From: Burkholderia puraquae
GTDB taxonomy: Bacteria; Pseudomonadota; Gammaproteobacteria; Burkholderiales; Burkholderiaceae
Assembly (NCBI RefSeq): GCF_002099195.1
Contig: NZ_NBYX01000023.1
Coordinates: 1-64,000, forward strand
Reading direction: 5' to 3'
DNA: 64,000 nucleotides
Part shown: positions 1 through 8,335 of the stretch, in pieces
How positions within the stretch are numbered: the stretch's first letter is position 1
How the letters are laid out: each line of letters opens with the position of its first letter
Translations under genes and position numbers: made by a program
The notes under the pieces: generated by a model
Told to the model about the DNA's origin: nothing
The model's input: only the letters and a program-made list of their open reading frames with translations
Database searches by the model: none

Positions 1-236
1 TGCTGGTTGATGGACATCGACCTGCCGTCGTTCTCGCGAACGATGTCGGCCTTGCCGGCGGTGATGTTCTCGCCGGTGGGCAGCGCGAAGGCGGGCAGCG
101 AGGTGAAGCCGAGCAGCGAGAGGGCGGCGGCGGCGCGCTTGGCGCTGCCGGGCTTGGCACGGCGGCGCGCGGTTTCCCCGACGGCGCTCCAGCATCCCTG
201 GGTCTGGTTCCAGACCAATGCATAGGTCTTGTTCAT
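1..236 (-). CDS. Two-partner secretion exoprotein (TpsA/filamentous haemagglutinin family), N-terminus only
   Basis: Reading minus from the ATG at 236, the protein begins MNKTYALVWNQTQGCWSAVG, the extended signal peptide region (ESPR) typical of very large TpsA and autotransporter exoproteins. A basic stretch follows (ARRRAKPGSAKR), then a hydrophobic signal core ending near LPAFA and the first residues of the secretion domain (GENITAGKADIV). An AGAGGAA ribosome site precedes the start. The gene lies downstream of its TpsB partner on the same strand and runs off the window, so length, adhesin or toxin domains and function are not visible. The family assignment is firm; the role (adhesin, contact-dependent toxin or haemolysin) is open. 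Confidence 0.85.
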   Translation of the reverse strand, partial: MNKTYALVWNQTQGCWSAVGETARRRAKPGSAKRAAAALSLLGFTSLPAFALPTGENITAGKADIVRENDGRSMSINQ

Positions 237-371
237 GAAGGTATGTTCCTCTGGAAAAATACAGGGTGGTCGATTCGTATTGATACGTATACCTAACAAA
301 TAGAAAAGATCGGCGAGACGCAACCGGTATGCATCCCGACGATGCGGGCGGCTACGTCGCCCGCGTTACTT

Positions 372-398
372 GCGGTCCCACCCTGTATGGTGGGCCGC
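372..398. repeat. Intercistronic hairpin between tpsB and tpsA
   Basis: GCGG-t-CCCACC pairs with GGTGGG-CCGC around a 6-nt loop, with a one-nucleotide bulge. It lies just after the tpsB stop and before tpsA. There is no T-run, so it may be an mRNA stabiliser, processing site or weak attenuator rather than a classical terminator. Confidence 0.5.
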
Positions 399-412
399 AT
401 GTCGAGCACCGC

Positions 413-2098
413 TCAGAAATACTGGGCGGCCTGAAACCAGACGCTCGGCGAGCGCGTGGCCGACGCGACCGGATCGGCGTAACCGACCGGCAGCGCGGCG
501 GTGACGCTGACCTGATGACGCGTGCCGAACCAGCTCGCCCCGATGCCGAGCGACGACAATTGCACGGTGTTGCGCTCGCGCGACCATCGCTGCTTGCTGA
601 GCTGAATGCGCCCCGTGTCGGCGAATGCGTTCAGTTGCCAGCCGGGCGCGACGAGATAGCGCAGTTCGGCCGTGGCCTGCCAGCCCTGATCGCCGCTGCC
701 GGCGCCGAGTGCGAATGCACGCACGCCGTAGGGGCCGCCGAGGCTGAATTTCTCCGATGCATCGAGATTGCGCGACGACAGCTGCGCGCTGAATTGGGTA
801 TAGAGCTGGAATCGCGAGCCGAGCGCCTGCAGCCGCAGCGCACTGACATTCAGTTTCGCGAACTGGCCCTGGGTATGGACGTAGTAGTCCATGTCGAGCG
901 GATCGTTGCCGCCCAGATGGCCGATGCCGAGCGTGGCGGAGAAGCCGCTCCGGCCGCCGCCGCCGAGCGCGTCCTGGTGGTTGCCGCTCACGCCGAACGA
1001 CCACAGATCGACGGTCTTGTCGCTGACCACATCGAACGCGCCATACACGTCGCGCAGATGCTTGTTTTCGTAGACGATCTGCGCGTCGACGCTCGTGCGC
1101 CTGCTGCGCAGCAGCGGCTGCGTGACGAACGCGGAGCGAACGTCGGCGCCGCCGTGGTAGCGCAGATCCCTGAGGCTGCCGCCGATCCGGTAGTTCATGT
1201 CGGAATACGCGACGCCGACGCGGGTCGATGCGGGGCCGACAGGCAGTTGGTACGACGTGCGGTAATAGCGCTGATTCGTGTTGCTCGTCAGCCCGCGCAG
1301 CGAGAAGCGGTCGCCGACGCGCAGCGGCGCATTGACGTCGACGCTGCCGGTCGCGCGGTAGCGGCCCGTCAGCGGATCGCCGAAGTTGTCGAGTTCGATC
1401 GAGCCGGTGGCGAAGCGACTGCGTTCGGCATCGACCACGAGATCGGTCGTGCCGGGTTCGGCGCCGGGCCGCAGCGTGCCCTTCGCATCGACGCCGGGCA
1501 TCTCGTTCAACAGCATGAGGCTGCGCTCGAGACGATTGCCGTGCGCGATCTCGCCGGGCTGCAGCGACGCAAGCGGCTGCCGCAGCGCGCGGTCCAGCAC
1601 GCGCGTGCGGTTGTGCAATTCGATCTGTCCGTAGCGGCCTTCGACAACGGCGATGCGCACGATGCCGTGTTCGATGTCCTGGGGGGGAAGGTAGGCGCGG
1701 GCGAGGACGTAGCCGTGTTCGCGATAGTACGTCGTGATCCGGCTGGCGGCCTGTCGCAGATCGCCGAAGCTCAGCTCGCGGCCGACCAGATCGCCGAGCA
1801 GCGGGGCGAGCCGCGCGGCGGGAATCGCCGCATTGCCTTCGATGGCGAATGCGCTGACTGTGACGCGCGGGCCCGTTTCATCGTTCGCGGCAGGTTCGGG
1901 TTCGGTGGGCGCGAGATCGATCTCCGGGCCGGCGGCCGCAGGCAGCGACGGCCGCACGGCCTCGATGTCGCGCATCGATTGCCCGGCGCTGGGTATGGGC
2001 TGAGCATGGACGAGGCCGGGAAAGAGCAGCGCCGCGGCGAAGCGCCAGGGACGCCACGCGCGGGCGCCGGCGTGTAGGTCGCGACGCGTGTGCGACAT
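413..2098 (-). CDS. Two-partner secretion outer-membrane transporter (TpsB; ShlB/FhaC/HecB family)
   Basis: The protein has a signal peptide (MSHTRRDLHAG.. to GLVHA/QPIP), a proline-rich linker and a POTRA region (VTVSAFAIEGNAAIPAARL .. YLPPQDIEHGIVRIAVVEG). A ShlB-type beta-barrel follows, with SIELDNFGDPLTGRYRATG, and the protein ends in the Phe typical of outer-membrane proteins. The conserved VRGY/F barrel motif reads VRAF (GGPYGVRAFALG). About 560 aa is normal for the family. It would secrete the TpsA encoded directly downstream. An in-frame ATG at 2161 would add 21 residues ahead of the signal peptide; I prefer 2098 because it gives a normal signal sequence, although no strong ribosome site marks either start. 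Confidence 0.88.
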   Translation of the reverse strand: MSHTRRDLHAGARAWRPWRFAAALLFPGLVHAQPIPSAGQSMRDIEAVRPSLPAAAGPEIDLAPTEPEPAANDETGPRVTVSAFAIEGNAAIPAARLAPLLGDLVGRELSFGDLRQAASRITTYYREHGYVLARAYLPPQDIEHGIVRIAVVEGRYGQIELHNRTRVLDRALRQPLASLQPGEIAHGNRLERSLMLLNEMPGVDAKGTLRPGAEPGTTDLVVDAERSRFATGSIELDNFGDPLTGRYRATGSVDVNAPLRVGDRFSLRGLTSNTNQRYYRTSYQLPVGPASTRVGVAYSDMNYRIGGSLRDLRYHGGADVRSAFVTQPLLRSRRTSVDAQIVYENKHLRDVYGAFDVVSDKTVDLWSFGVSGNHQDALGGGGRSGFSATLGIGHLGGNDPLDMDYYVHTQGQFAKLNVSALRLQALGSRFQLYTQFSAQLSSRNLDASEKFSLGGPYGVRAFALGAGSGDQGWQATAELRYLVAPGWQLNAFADTGRIQLSKQRWSRERNTVQLSSLGIGASWFGTRHQVSVTAALPVGYADPVASATRSPSVWFQAAQYF

Positions 2099-2104
2099 GG
2101 CGGG

Positions 2105-2133
2105 GTTTGCCGGCAGAGGTGTGGCCGGCAAAC
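2105..2133 (-). promoter_or_regulatory. Perfect 10-bp stem-loop just upstream of the preferred tpsB start
   Basis: GTTTGCCGGC pairs perfectly with GCCGGCAAAC around a 9-nt loop. It ends 7 nt upstream of the ATG at 2098, placing it over the ribosome-binding region if that start is used. If the 2161 start is used it is coding. Confidence 0.5.
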
Positions 2134-2191
2134 CGGAGATGTCGGTTGACATGCCGACCACCGCCGGCGCCTGAGTGCGACGGTTGAATTG

Positions 2192-2268
2192 AATATCCCA
2201 CCCCGGATCGGAAAATGTGGACCGATCTCAAGCATCTGTGCCGGTCCGTTGATATAGGTGGGGATATT
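2192..2268. promoter_or_regulatory. Repeat-rich upstream region of tpsB (candidate operators)
   Basis: AATATCCC at 2192-2199 is mirrored by GGGATATT at 2261-2268. Between them GATCGG (2206-2211) and CCGATC (2222-2227) form a second dyad. The region is more AT-rich than its surroundings and lies directly upstream of tpsB on the minus strand, so these are candidate regulator sites. No known consensus is matched. Confidence 0.4.
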
Positions 2269-2434
2269 ACGAAACGGTTGCGGGTGTGGATATTGAACAA
2301 GTACGAGCGCGCCCCCAGGAAACCTCTGTCTTGCATGATTTTTGTCCCGATGTGCGTTCAGCGTTGCATCGGCGCATCGGACGGTGACGCGAAGGCAACG
2401 ATTGTCGCCAGGATCTGAAATTCCGACCGGGACC

Positions 2435-2452
2435 GTGTCCGCATGCGGACAC
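2435..2452. terminator. Perfect palindrome GTGTCCGCATGCGGACAC downstream of the exopolysaccharide operon
   Basis: An 18-bp perfect palindrome lies about 70 bp past the last exopolysaccharide gene. It could fold as a hairpin at the end of that transcript, or be an operator for tpsB. No T-run follows on the minus strand, so the terminator role is tentative. Confidence 0.4.
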
Positions 2453-2523
2453 CGGCCGATGTGCGAAGCAGGGGCCGGCGTTATCTGCCCGGCGGGGCCG
2501 GCCGCACGGCGGCGTCGGAGCGT

Positions 2524-3561
2524 TCAGGTCGCCGTTCGCTCGCGCCGCGGCTGCTTGCGGCGCCCGTTCAACATCGCCAGTATCGGTTTTTCGATCATGA
2601 CGTGGCATGCGTATCCCGCCCCGCATACGGCGGTCAGGATGGCGGTCGCCGCCACGATGCCGAGCGGCGTCCCGAGATCGGCGCGCACGCCTGCGATGCG
2701 CGTCGCGATGCCGATCACGTACGGATGCAGCAGATAGATCGAATAGCTGGCCGCACCGAGCGCCGCTGCGAGCGCATTCGTGACGGAGCGGCCGTTCAGG
2801 TCGAGCGCGACCAGCGCGACGATCAGCACGCACGCCGGTACGCCCCACCCCGCGACGCGGACGAAGCCGGCGGGCGTGCCGCCGAGGAACTGAAGCAGCG
2901 CGATCGCCGCCACGCTCGCGGCAACGAGCCCGATCCACATGCGCGACGCGACGCGGCCGGCGATGCCCGCCGCGAGCGCGCGATGAGCGAGCACGCCGAG
3001 ACCGAATTCGAGCACGAACGGCTGCCCGAGATGATCGGCAACGGCACTGCGCGTACCGTAGGCAGCGACGTATATACAGAACAGTGCGAGCAGCAACGCC
3101 GTGAAGACAGCCGCGCGGCGGGCGCGCACCAGCAAGAGCGCAAGCGCAACGACGACGTAGAACAGCATTTCGTATTCGAGCGTCCAGCCGTTCAGGTTCA
3201 GCGGTCCCCAATGACCGTTCTCCTTCACATAGGGAACGAACAGCAGCGACTTGACGAGATAGTCGAAGCGTGCGGTCGTCGAATGGAGCCACTGCGGCCG
3301 CCATGTCGCGATCGCGTACACGCCGAGCGTCGTCAGCCAGTACAGCGGCACGATCCGGATCAGCCGCTTGCGGAGGAACGCGCGGCCTTCGCGTGGCGCG
3401 ACCTCCGACATGATGAAGCCGCTGATCACGAAGAACACGTCGACGCCGGCCTGGCCGGACGGCAGCACGTTCATGTGATAGCCGACGACCGCGAGCGCCG
3501 CGCAGGCGCGTGCGCACTGGATATTCGGAAAGAAGGTGCCGGGTCGGCCGAGCATGGTCAT
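2524..3561 (-). CDS. Acyltransferase 3 family membrane protein (exopolysaccharide O-acylation)
   Basis: About 345 aa with roughly ten hydrophobic segments. The N-terminal motif FFPNIQCARACAALAVVGYH carries the acyltransferase-3 histidine, followed by GVDVFFVISGFIM and RFLRKRLIRIVPLYW-type sequence (here FLRKRLIRIVPLYWLTT), and later SYSIYLLHPYVIG. The family transfers acetyl or other acyl groups to periplasmic sugars. The ATG at 3561 overlaps the stop of the preceding gene as ATGA, so it is the last gene of the operon and probably O-acylates the exopolysaccharide. It ends with a basic cytoplasmic tail (GRRKQPRRERTAT). Confidence 0.85.
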   Translation of the reverse strand: MTMLGRPGTFFPNIQCARACAALAVVGYHMNVLPSGQAGVDVFFVISGFIMSEVAPREGRAFLRKRLIRIVPLYWLTTLGVYAIATWRPQWLHSTTARFDYLVKSLLFVPYVKENGHWGPLNLNGWTLEYEMLFYVVVALALLLVRARRAAVFTALLLALFCIYVAAYGTRSAVADHLGQPFVLEFGLGVLAHRALAAGIAGRVASRMWIGLVAASVAAIALLQFLGGTPAGFVRVAGWGVPACVLIVALVALDLNGRSVTNALAAALGAASYSIYLLHPYVIGIATRIAGVRADLGTPLGIVAATAILTAVCGAGYACHVMIEKPILAMLNGRRKQPRRERTAT

Positions 3562-4652
3562 GGGCGGTAACGGGACAGTGACGAGGGGCGGGGCATGCCG
3601 GCGACGGGAGCCGGCGCGCCGCGCGGGCGCAAACGGCGCGGCAGGCGCGCGTCGAACTGCATCGCACAGAACAGCGCGACGCTCGACAGGTGACGCGTAT
3701 AGCTGCCGAGATCGGGCTCGAACAGCATCGATACGGCGACGTGGCCGATGACGAGGCTCGCGAGCAGATCGGCCGGGGCAAGTGCGCTGCCGCGACCGTG
3801 CCGCCATGCGGCGGCGAGCGCGATCCATACGAACGCCTGCATCGCGAACTCCTTCGGCCCGGGCATGAAGAGTACCGGCAGGTTCAGGCGCAGCACGCCG
3901 TACGCATAGTTCGCGCAGAACGCCAGGAACGAATCCGGCGGCAGGGGGTTGCGGAAACTCGTGCGCGCGCCGAACGGCGAGCCGTATGCGAGATAGTCGG
4001 CCGCCATGTCGCGCGGATGTTGCAGCAGGTAGTACGCATCGTTCGGCAGCAAGAACAGCGCGACCGGCACGGCCAGCGCCAGCGCCGTCCTGCCGCGCCA
4101 CGATGCGCGCCGAAACAGCAGCACGGCGAGTGCGAGCGCGAGGACCAGTGCGAAATAGCCGCGCACGAGCAGCGCGTAGCCGCCGTACAGCGCGACGGCC
4201 GCGGCGAGCGTTGCAATCGTCGAGCGGCGTCGCGCGACGCCGCTCAGCACGATCGCCATCAGGACGACGATCGTGTCCTTGCTCGCGACGAACAGGTTGA
4301 AGAACACGCAGGGCGCGAGCACGACGATGCATGCCGCGAGCGAGCCTGCGCGCCTGCCGTGGCCGAGCATGCGCCAGATGCATAGCGCGCCGACGGCCGC
4401 CACGAACAGGTGCGTGCCCGTTGTGCCGAGCGCGGCGTAGAACTTGGCCACCGCGTCGAACGACGTGCCTTCGTAGGTGTTCGCGCCGCCGATCTGGCTC
4501 TGGATTTTCTCGGCGTCCCGGAATACGAATTCCGGCAGGAGCGCGCCGGCCTTGGCATAGATGATCCAGTACGCGAGCACGGCCAGCGCGGCGATCGCGC
4601 GGGTGATCCCGGTGCTGAGCCGCGGGCCGGCGCGCAGCAGCTTATCCAGCAT
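3558..4652 (-). CDS. Polytopic membrane protein, candidate Wzy polysaccharide polymerase
   Basis: 364 aa with about ten hydrophobic stretches and a longer periplasm-type loop around LLPNDAYYLLQHPRDMAADYLAYGSPFG. I cannot match it by sequence to a named family. Wzy polymerases are poorly conserved, and this is the only unassigned multi-spanning protein in an operon that has Wzx, Wza, Wzb and Wzc but no other polymerase, so Wzy is the logical role by elimination. It overlaps the flippase gene by 11 bp and the acyltransferase gene by 4 bp (ATGA), showing translational coupling. Alternative: an oligosaccharide-modifying membrane enzyme. Confidence 0.6.
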   Translation of the reverse strand: MLDKLLRAGPRLSTGITRAIAALAVLAYWIIYAKAGALLPEFVFRDAEKIQSQIGGANTYEGTSFDAVAKFYAALGTTGTHLFVAAVGALCIWRMLGHGRRAGSLAACIVVLAPCVFFNLFVASKDTIVVLMAIVLSGVARRRSTIATLAAAVALYGGYALLVRGYFALVLALALAVLLFRRASWRGRTALALAVPVALFLLPNDAYYLLQHPRDMAADYLAYGSPFGARTSFRNPLPPDSFLAFCANYAYGVLRLNLPVLFMPGPKEFAMQAFVWIALAAAWRHGRGSALAPADLLASLVIGHVAVSMLFEPDLGSYTRHLSSVALFCAMQFDARLPRRLRPRGAPAPVAGMPRPSSLSRYRP

Positions 4653-5934
4653 GCGACCCCCCTTCCGTCGCCCGTTCGGCGCGTCGTGCGCCGGCGCGGC
4701 GCACGACGATCGGCGCGAGCGCGGCGGCGATGGCGATGCTTGCCACGAGGTGTGCGAGCGCCGCGCCTTCGGCGCCCGACACGTCGATCAGATATCGGGC
4801 GACCGGCACGTAAAGCAGCGCGAGCCCCGCCATCGCGGCGAGCACGATGCCGCCGGCACGCAGCGCGATCGCGGCACTCCACAGAACGTCCGTGGCCGCG
4901 CGCAACACGAACGAGACGAGCAGCACCGCGAGCAACGCGGCCTGGCCCGGCCCGCCCGGCTCGTGCGCGAGGGCGAACAGGTCGCGATGGACGGCGACGA
5001 TGCCGGCCGACACGAGCAGCGTCACGGCGGCGCTGGCCGCTACCGCGTGCAGGGTGCGGCGCAGGAACGCATCGGGCGCGTCGGCGAGCGTGCGCACGAG
5101 GCGCGGGCCGGCCGTGACGGCTACCGTCGCGAACGCGATCGTCTGCACGGCATTCGCGATCGACCACGCGAATACGTACTGGCCGAGTGCGTCGGCGCCG
5201 ATGCGGCTGCCGGCGATGAAGCGCTCCGCGTATTGAAGCGACGACAGGATCACGGCAGCCGCATGGAACGGCAGGCCGTGCCGCCAGATGCCCCACATGC
5301 GCCGCGGATGTTGCACGGTAGCCGGCAACCCGATGCCGCGCGTGCGTTGCGCGAGCGCACCGATCTGTCGCCACGCGAGCGCGACGACGATCGCGTTGGT
5401 CGCGATCCACAGCGCGAACACGGCCTCGATCGACTGCAGTGCGCCGGCGAGCAGGCCGGCGCATGCGAGGCCCGACCACGCGCCGGTGCGCACGAACAGC
5501 AGGACCGCGCCGATGCGCGGCCGGTGCAGCGAGAACAGCCAGCCGTTGACTTCGAAAGCGGCATGCTCGGACAGTACGACGAGGAGCACGCACCACGCGA
5601 GCGGCGCCGACAGCGCGAACCGGTCGAGCAGCGCGACGACCGCGGCGTTCGTGGTCGCGACGGCGAACGCCGCGGCGATCAGCAGGTACAGCGCGCCGTA
5701 GCCGATACCCAGTGTGCGTGCGTCGCCGATCGCGCCCAGCGGGTCGGCCTCGCTCAGCCTGCGATTGAGTTCCGGGCCGAAGCCGAGCCCGAGCACTTTC
5801 GACCCGATGACCGACGCGGCGACCGCGAGCCCGTAGGCCGCGACCGCGTCGAAGCCGACGGTGCGCGCGATGACGATCGTGAGCGCGAACTTCAGGCCGA
5901 GTGCCGAGAACCTGAGCACGAGGCGCGTCAGCAT
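4642..5934 (-). CDS. Lipopolysaccharide/exopolysaccharide flippase (Wzx-like, MOP superfamily)
   Basis: About 430 aa with 12 or so hydrophobic segments. It begins MLTRLVLRFSALGLKFALTI and contains ..VASVIGSKVLGLGFGPELNRRLSEAD.., a pattern seen in polysaccharide biosynthesis export proteins. The family flips undecaprenyl-PP-linked repeat units across the inner membrane. The start is the ATG at 5934, which overlaps the end of the pyruvyltransferase gene by 7 bp. Context within the Wzc/Wza operon supports the role. Basic C-terminus (RRAGARRAERATEGG). Confidence 0.75.
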   Translation of the reverse strand: MLTRLVLRFSALGLKFALTIVIARTVGFDAVAAYGLAVAASVIGSKVLGLGFGPELNRRLSEADPLGAIGDARTLGIGYGALYLLIAAAFAVATTNAAVVALLDRFALSAPLAWCVLLVVLSEHAAFEVNGWLFSLHRPRIGAVLLFVRTGAWSGLACAGLLAGALQSIEAVFALWIATNAIVVALAWRQIGALAQRTRGIGLPATVQHPRRMWGIWRHGLPFHAAAVILSSLQYAERFIAGSRIGADALGQYVFAWSIANAVQTIAFATVAVTAGPRLVRTLADAPDAFLRRTLHAVAASAAVTLLVSAGIVAVHRDLFALAHEPGGPGQAALLAVLLVSFVLRAATDVLWSAAIALRAGGIVLAAMAGLALLYVPVARYLIDVSGAEGAALAHLVASIAIAAALAPIVVRRAGARRAERATEGGSHAG

Positions 5935-7100
5935 CGGGCAGCCCCGTCGGTGCGGAGGGCGACGCGCAGTGCGTCGATCACGCGGCTGCGCGCCGTGCGG
6001 ATCGGTGCGAGGCCGGCGCTCGCGGCGGACCAGAATGCCGCCGTCGCACCGGGCGCGAACAGCGTCGCGGTCACGCGCGACGGATCGAAATCCGCTCCGT
6101 TGACGACCCAGTCGTCGAGCCGCAGGTCCGCATACGCGCCGAACCCCTTGCGTTCGTAGCTGACATGGAAGGCCGGCACGCCGTGCAGGATCGATTCGAG
6201 CGCGCCGTGCAGCCGGACCGAGACCGTTGCATCGGGCCGGTCGCGCTCGAGCAGTGTCTTGAACGGAACGAGGGCGTCCCGGATGCCGAGCCCTTGGTAG
6301 TAGGCGAGATCGTCGTTGCCGCGCCCGGTGCTCTGGACCGCGAAGCTGACCCGGCACGATCCGCGCACCTGCTCGACGAGCCGGGCGATCGCCGTGTCGT
6401 ACCGGTGTCGCCGCGCCGCGCTCCACGCGGGCGCACGGCGCAACACGAACGCGACATGCTTTATCGGGCCGTCGGCGTGCGTGGCGCGCTGCACGATCGT
6501 GTCGTGGCGATGCGCGAAATCGAGCACCGCCAGGTCGGGCGCGCGCCGCACGTTCGGATGCGCGGCAAGGCACGCCGCGGAACGATCGTCGCGAACGAAT
6601 ACCGTGTCGAACGACGCGAGCAGCGCTTGCAGGTGCGCGTCGACAGGGCGTGCCGACATCACCGGGCCGATGCTCTGCGGCAGGTAGACGGCCGGCTTGC
6701 CGGACGCACGGGCGGCACGCATCTGCAGTAGATGGCCCGCTTCGAGCTTGATCGCTTCGAGGGTGTTGCGTGCACGCAGGTAGCCGCCGCCGACGCCGAC
6801 GATCAGGTCGACCTCGTCGAGGAGTTGGCCCAGCGGGCGCAGCCGGCCGTTGGCGCGCACGTGCAGCACGGCGCCGGCCGCGGCAGTCAGCCGGCGCCAG
6901 CCGCGATCCGCGAGCACGGGCGCCGCGCGCACGTCGTCGTAGGCGCGGAACGATGCGGGGTCGGCTGCGACGATCGACACGCGAGCCGTGTCGCCGAAGG
7001 CCTCGCGCAGCAGTCCGACGGACAGGTCGACGAGCAGGCCGTCGCCCGAGTTGCGCGTGCTGTACGCATGCAGCAATGCGATATGAGGAGATGACGTCAT
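5928..7100 (-). CDS. Polysaccharide pyruvyl transferase family protein
   Basis: About 390 aa. Family features are HAYSTRNSGDGLLVDLS at the N-terminus, the central glycine motif VDLIVGVGGGYLRA, YLPQSIGPV and the late VSVRLHGALESILHGVPAFHVSYERKG block (R-x-H and E-S-I-L-x-G-x-P). Such enzymes place a pyruvate ketal from phosphoenolpyruvate on a sugar, giving a negatively charged polymer. The start at 7100 overlaps the upstream glycosyltransferase stop as ATGA. Some members carry out other sugar transfers, so pyruvylation is inferred from the family. Confidence 0.82.
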   Translation of the reverse strand: MTSSPHIALLHAYSTRNSGDGLLVDLSVGLLREAFGDTARVSIVAADPASFRAYDDVRAAPVLADRGWRRLTAAAGAVLHVRANGRLRPLGQLLDEVDLIVGVGGGYLRARNTLEAIKLEAGHLLQMRAARASGKPAVYLPQSIGPVMSARPVDAHLQALLASFDTVFVRDDRSAACLAAHPNVRRAPDLAVLDFAHRHDTIVQRATHADGPIKHVAFVLRRAPAWSAARRHRYDTAIARLVEQVRGSCRVSFAVQSTGRGNDDLAYYQGLGIRDALVPFKTLLERDRPDATVSVRLHGALESILHGVPAFHVSYERKGFGAYADLRLDDWVVNGADFDPSRVTATLFAPGATAAFWSAASAGLAPIRTARSRVIDALRVALRTDGAARC

Positions 7101-8335
7101 GCGGTTTTTCCTTGTGCGACGAGTGCGCGATAGAGGTCGAGCGTGCGCCGGACCATCGTCGCGGCCGAGAACGGCGCGAGCGCCGCCGTGCAGTTGGCGC
7201 GCATGCGATCGCGTAGCGCCGCTTCGTCGGCGAGCGCCACGACGGTGCGCGCGAACGACGTCGTGTCGTCCTCGTTCGGCACGACGATGCCGATGCCGTA
7301 CGCATCGATCAGCTCGGCCGCACCGGCAACGCGCGACGCGACGATCGGCACGCGCGCGGCCATCGCTTCGAGGCATACGTACGGAAAGCCTTCGTAGCGG
7401 CTCGGCAGCGCGAACAGGTTGAATGCGGAGAAGTAGCGGCTCGCGCGCTCGACGGCGCCCGCGACGTGAAGGTTCGGCGGCAGATACTCGGCCTCGGGGC
7501 CGGCCGCTGCATTGAAATCGCCGGGGCCGATCGCGACGAACTGCACGCTGCGCCCGCACCGGCGATAGACGCCGCGTGCGATCCGCACGAGCCGGTCGGC
7601 GCCCTTCTGGTGGTCGAAGCGACCGACGAAGCCGACGACGATCGCGTCGTCCGGCAGGCCGAGCGCCTGCCGCGCGTCGCGCCGCGGCATCGTGTCCGGC
7701 GGCTTGACGCCGTTGACGATCGTCGTCACGCGATGAGCGGGGATGCCGAGCGCGTCGTGAAGATGCCGTGCCTCGTCACGCGATACCGCGATGATCCGGT
7801 GCGTGCACAGCCGGCCGAGCAACCGCTCGATCGTGCCGTAAAAGCGGCGCTGCGTATCGGTCAGCGACGGATTGAGCGTGTAGACGGCATGCGGCGTATA
7901 GACCTGCCGCCATGGCCCGACGCACAGGCGCGCGATCGCACCGGCCTTCGAGCTGTGGCTGTGCACGATATCCGGCCGGATCTGCAGCAGGCAGCGATAG
8001 ACGCGCGCGACGGCCAGCGCATCGCGCCAGCCCACGGCTCGCTGCATCGGGATGCGATGCACGCTCGCGCAACGGGACAGCACGCGTTCGTCGAGGATGC
8101 GCGCGTCGAAGCGCGCGCCGTTGGGCACGATCAGGTGCAATTCGACACCGTCGGTCGCGCCCAGCCCGTCGATCAGGTCGGCGAGATGGACGGCCACGCC
8201 GCCGCCGCCGGCTTCCACGACGAACGCGATGCGCAGTCGCGGCGTGCCTTGGGCGCGTGTGTCGGCGGTGTGCGGAACCGCTGCATGATGGGTTGCGCCG
8301 GCGGCGGCGCGTTCGAGGCGGCTGACTTCGCTCAT
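7097..8335 (-). CDS. Family 4 glycosyltransferase
   Basis: About 412 aa. The N-terminal Rossmann half has LRIAFVVEAGGGGVAVHLADLIDGL, and DIVHSHSSKAGAIARL is a typical GT4 segment. The C-terminal half carries VVGFVGRFDHQKGADRLV and the nucleotide-sugar-binding E-x7-E block (LPSRYEGFPYVCLEAMAARVPIVAS). It is the only committed glycosyltransferase in this locus besides the initiating transferase. It overlaps both neighbours by 4 bp (ATGA). The sugar donor and linkage cannot be read from the sequence. Confidence 0.88.
   Translation of the reverse strand: MSEVSRLERAAAGATHHAAVPHTADTRAQGTPRLRIAFVVEAGGGGVAVHLADLIDGLGATDGVELHLIVPNGARFDARILDERVLSRCASVHRIPMQRAVGWRDALAVARVYRCLLQIRPDIVHSHSSKAGAIARLCVGPWRQVYTPHAVYTLNPSLTDTQRRFYGTIERLLGRLCTHRIIAVSRDEARHLHDALGIPAHRVTTIVNGVKPPDTMPRRDARQALGLPDDAIVVGFVGRFDHQKGADRLVRIARGVYRRCGRSVQFVAIGPGDFNAAAGPEAEYLPPNLHVAGAVERASRYFSAFNLFALPSRYEGFPYVCLEAMAARVPIVASRVAGAAELIDAYGIGIVVPNEDDTTSFARTVVALADEAALRDRMRANCTAALAPFSAATMVRRTLDLYRALVAQGKTA

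Noticed and set aside
329..2077. Long open frame on the plus strand opposite tpsB
   Set aside because: It mirrors the minus-strand gene. Its translation is a low-complexity Arg/Ala-rich sequence without family features, as expected of a GC-rich antisense frame.
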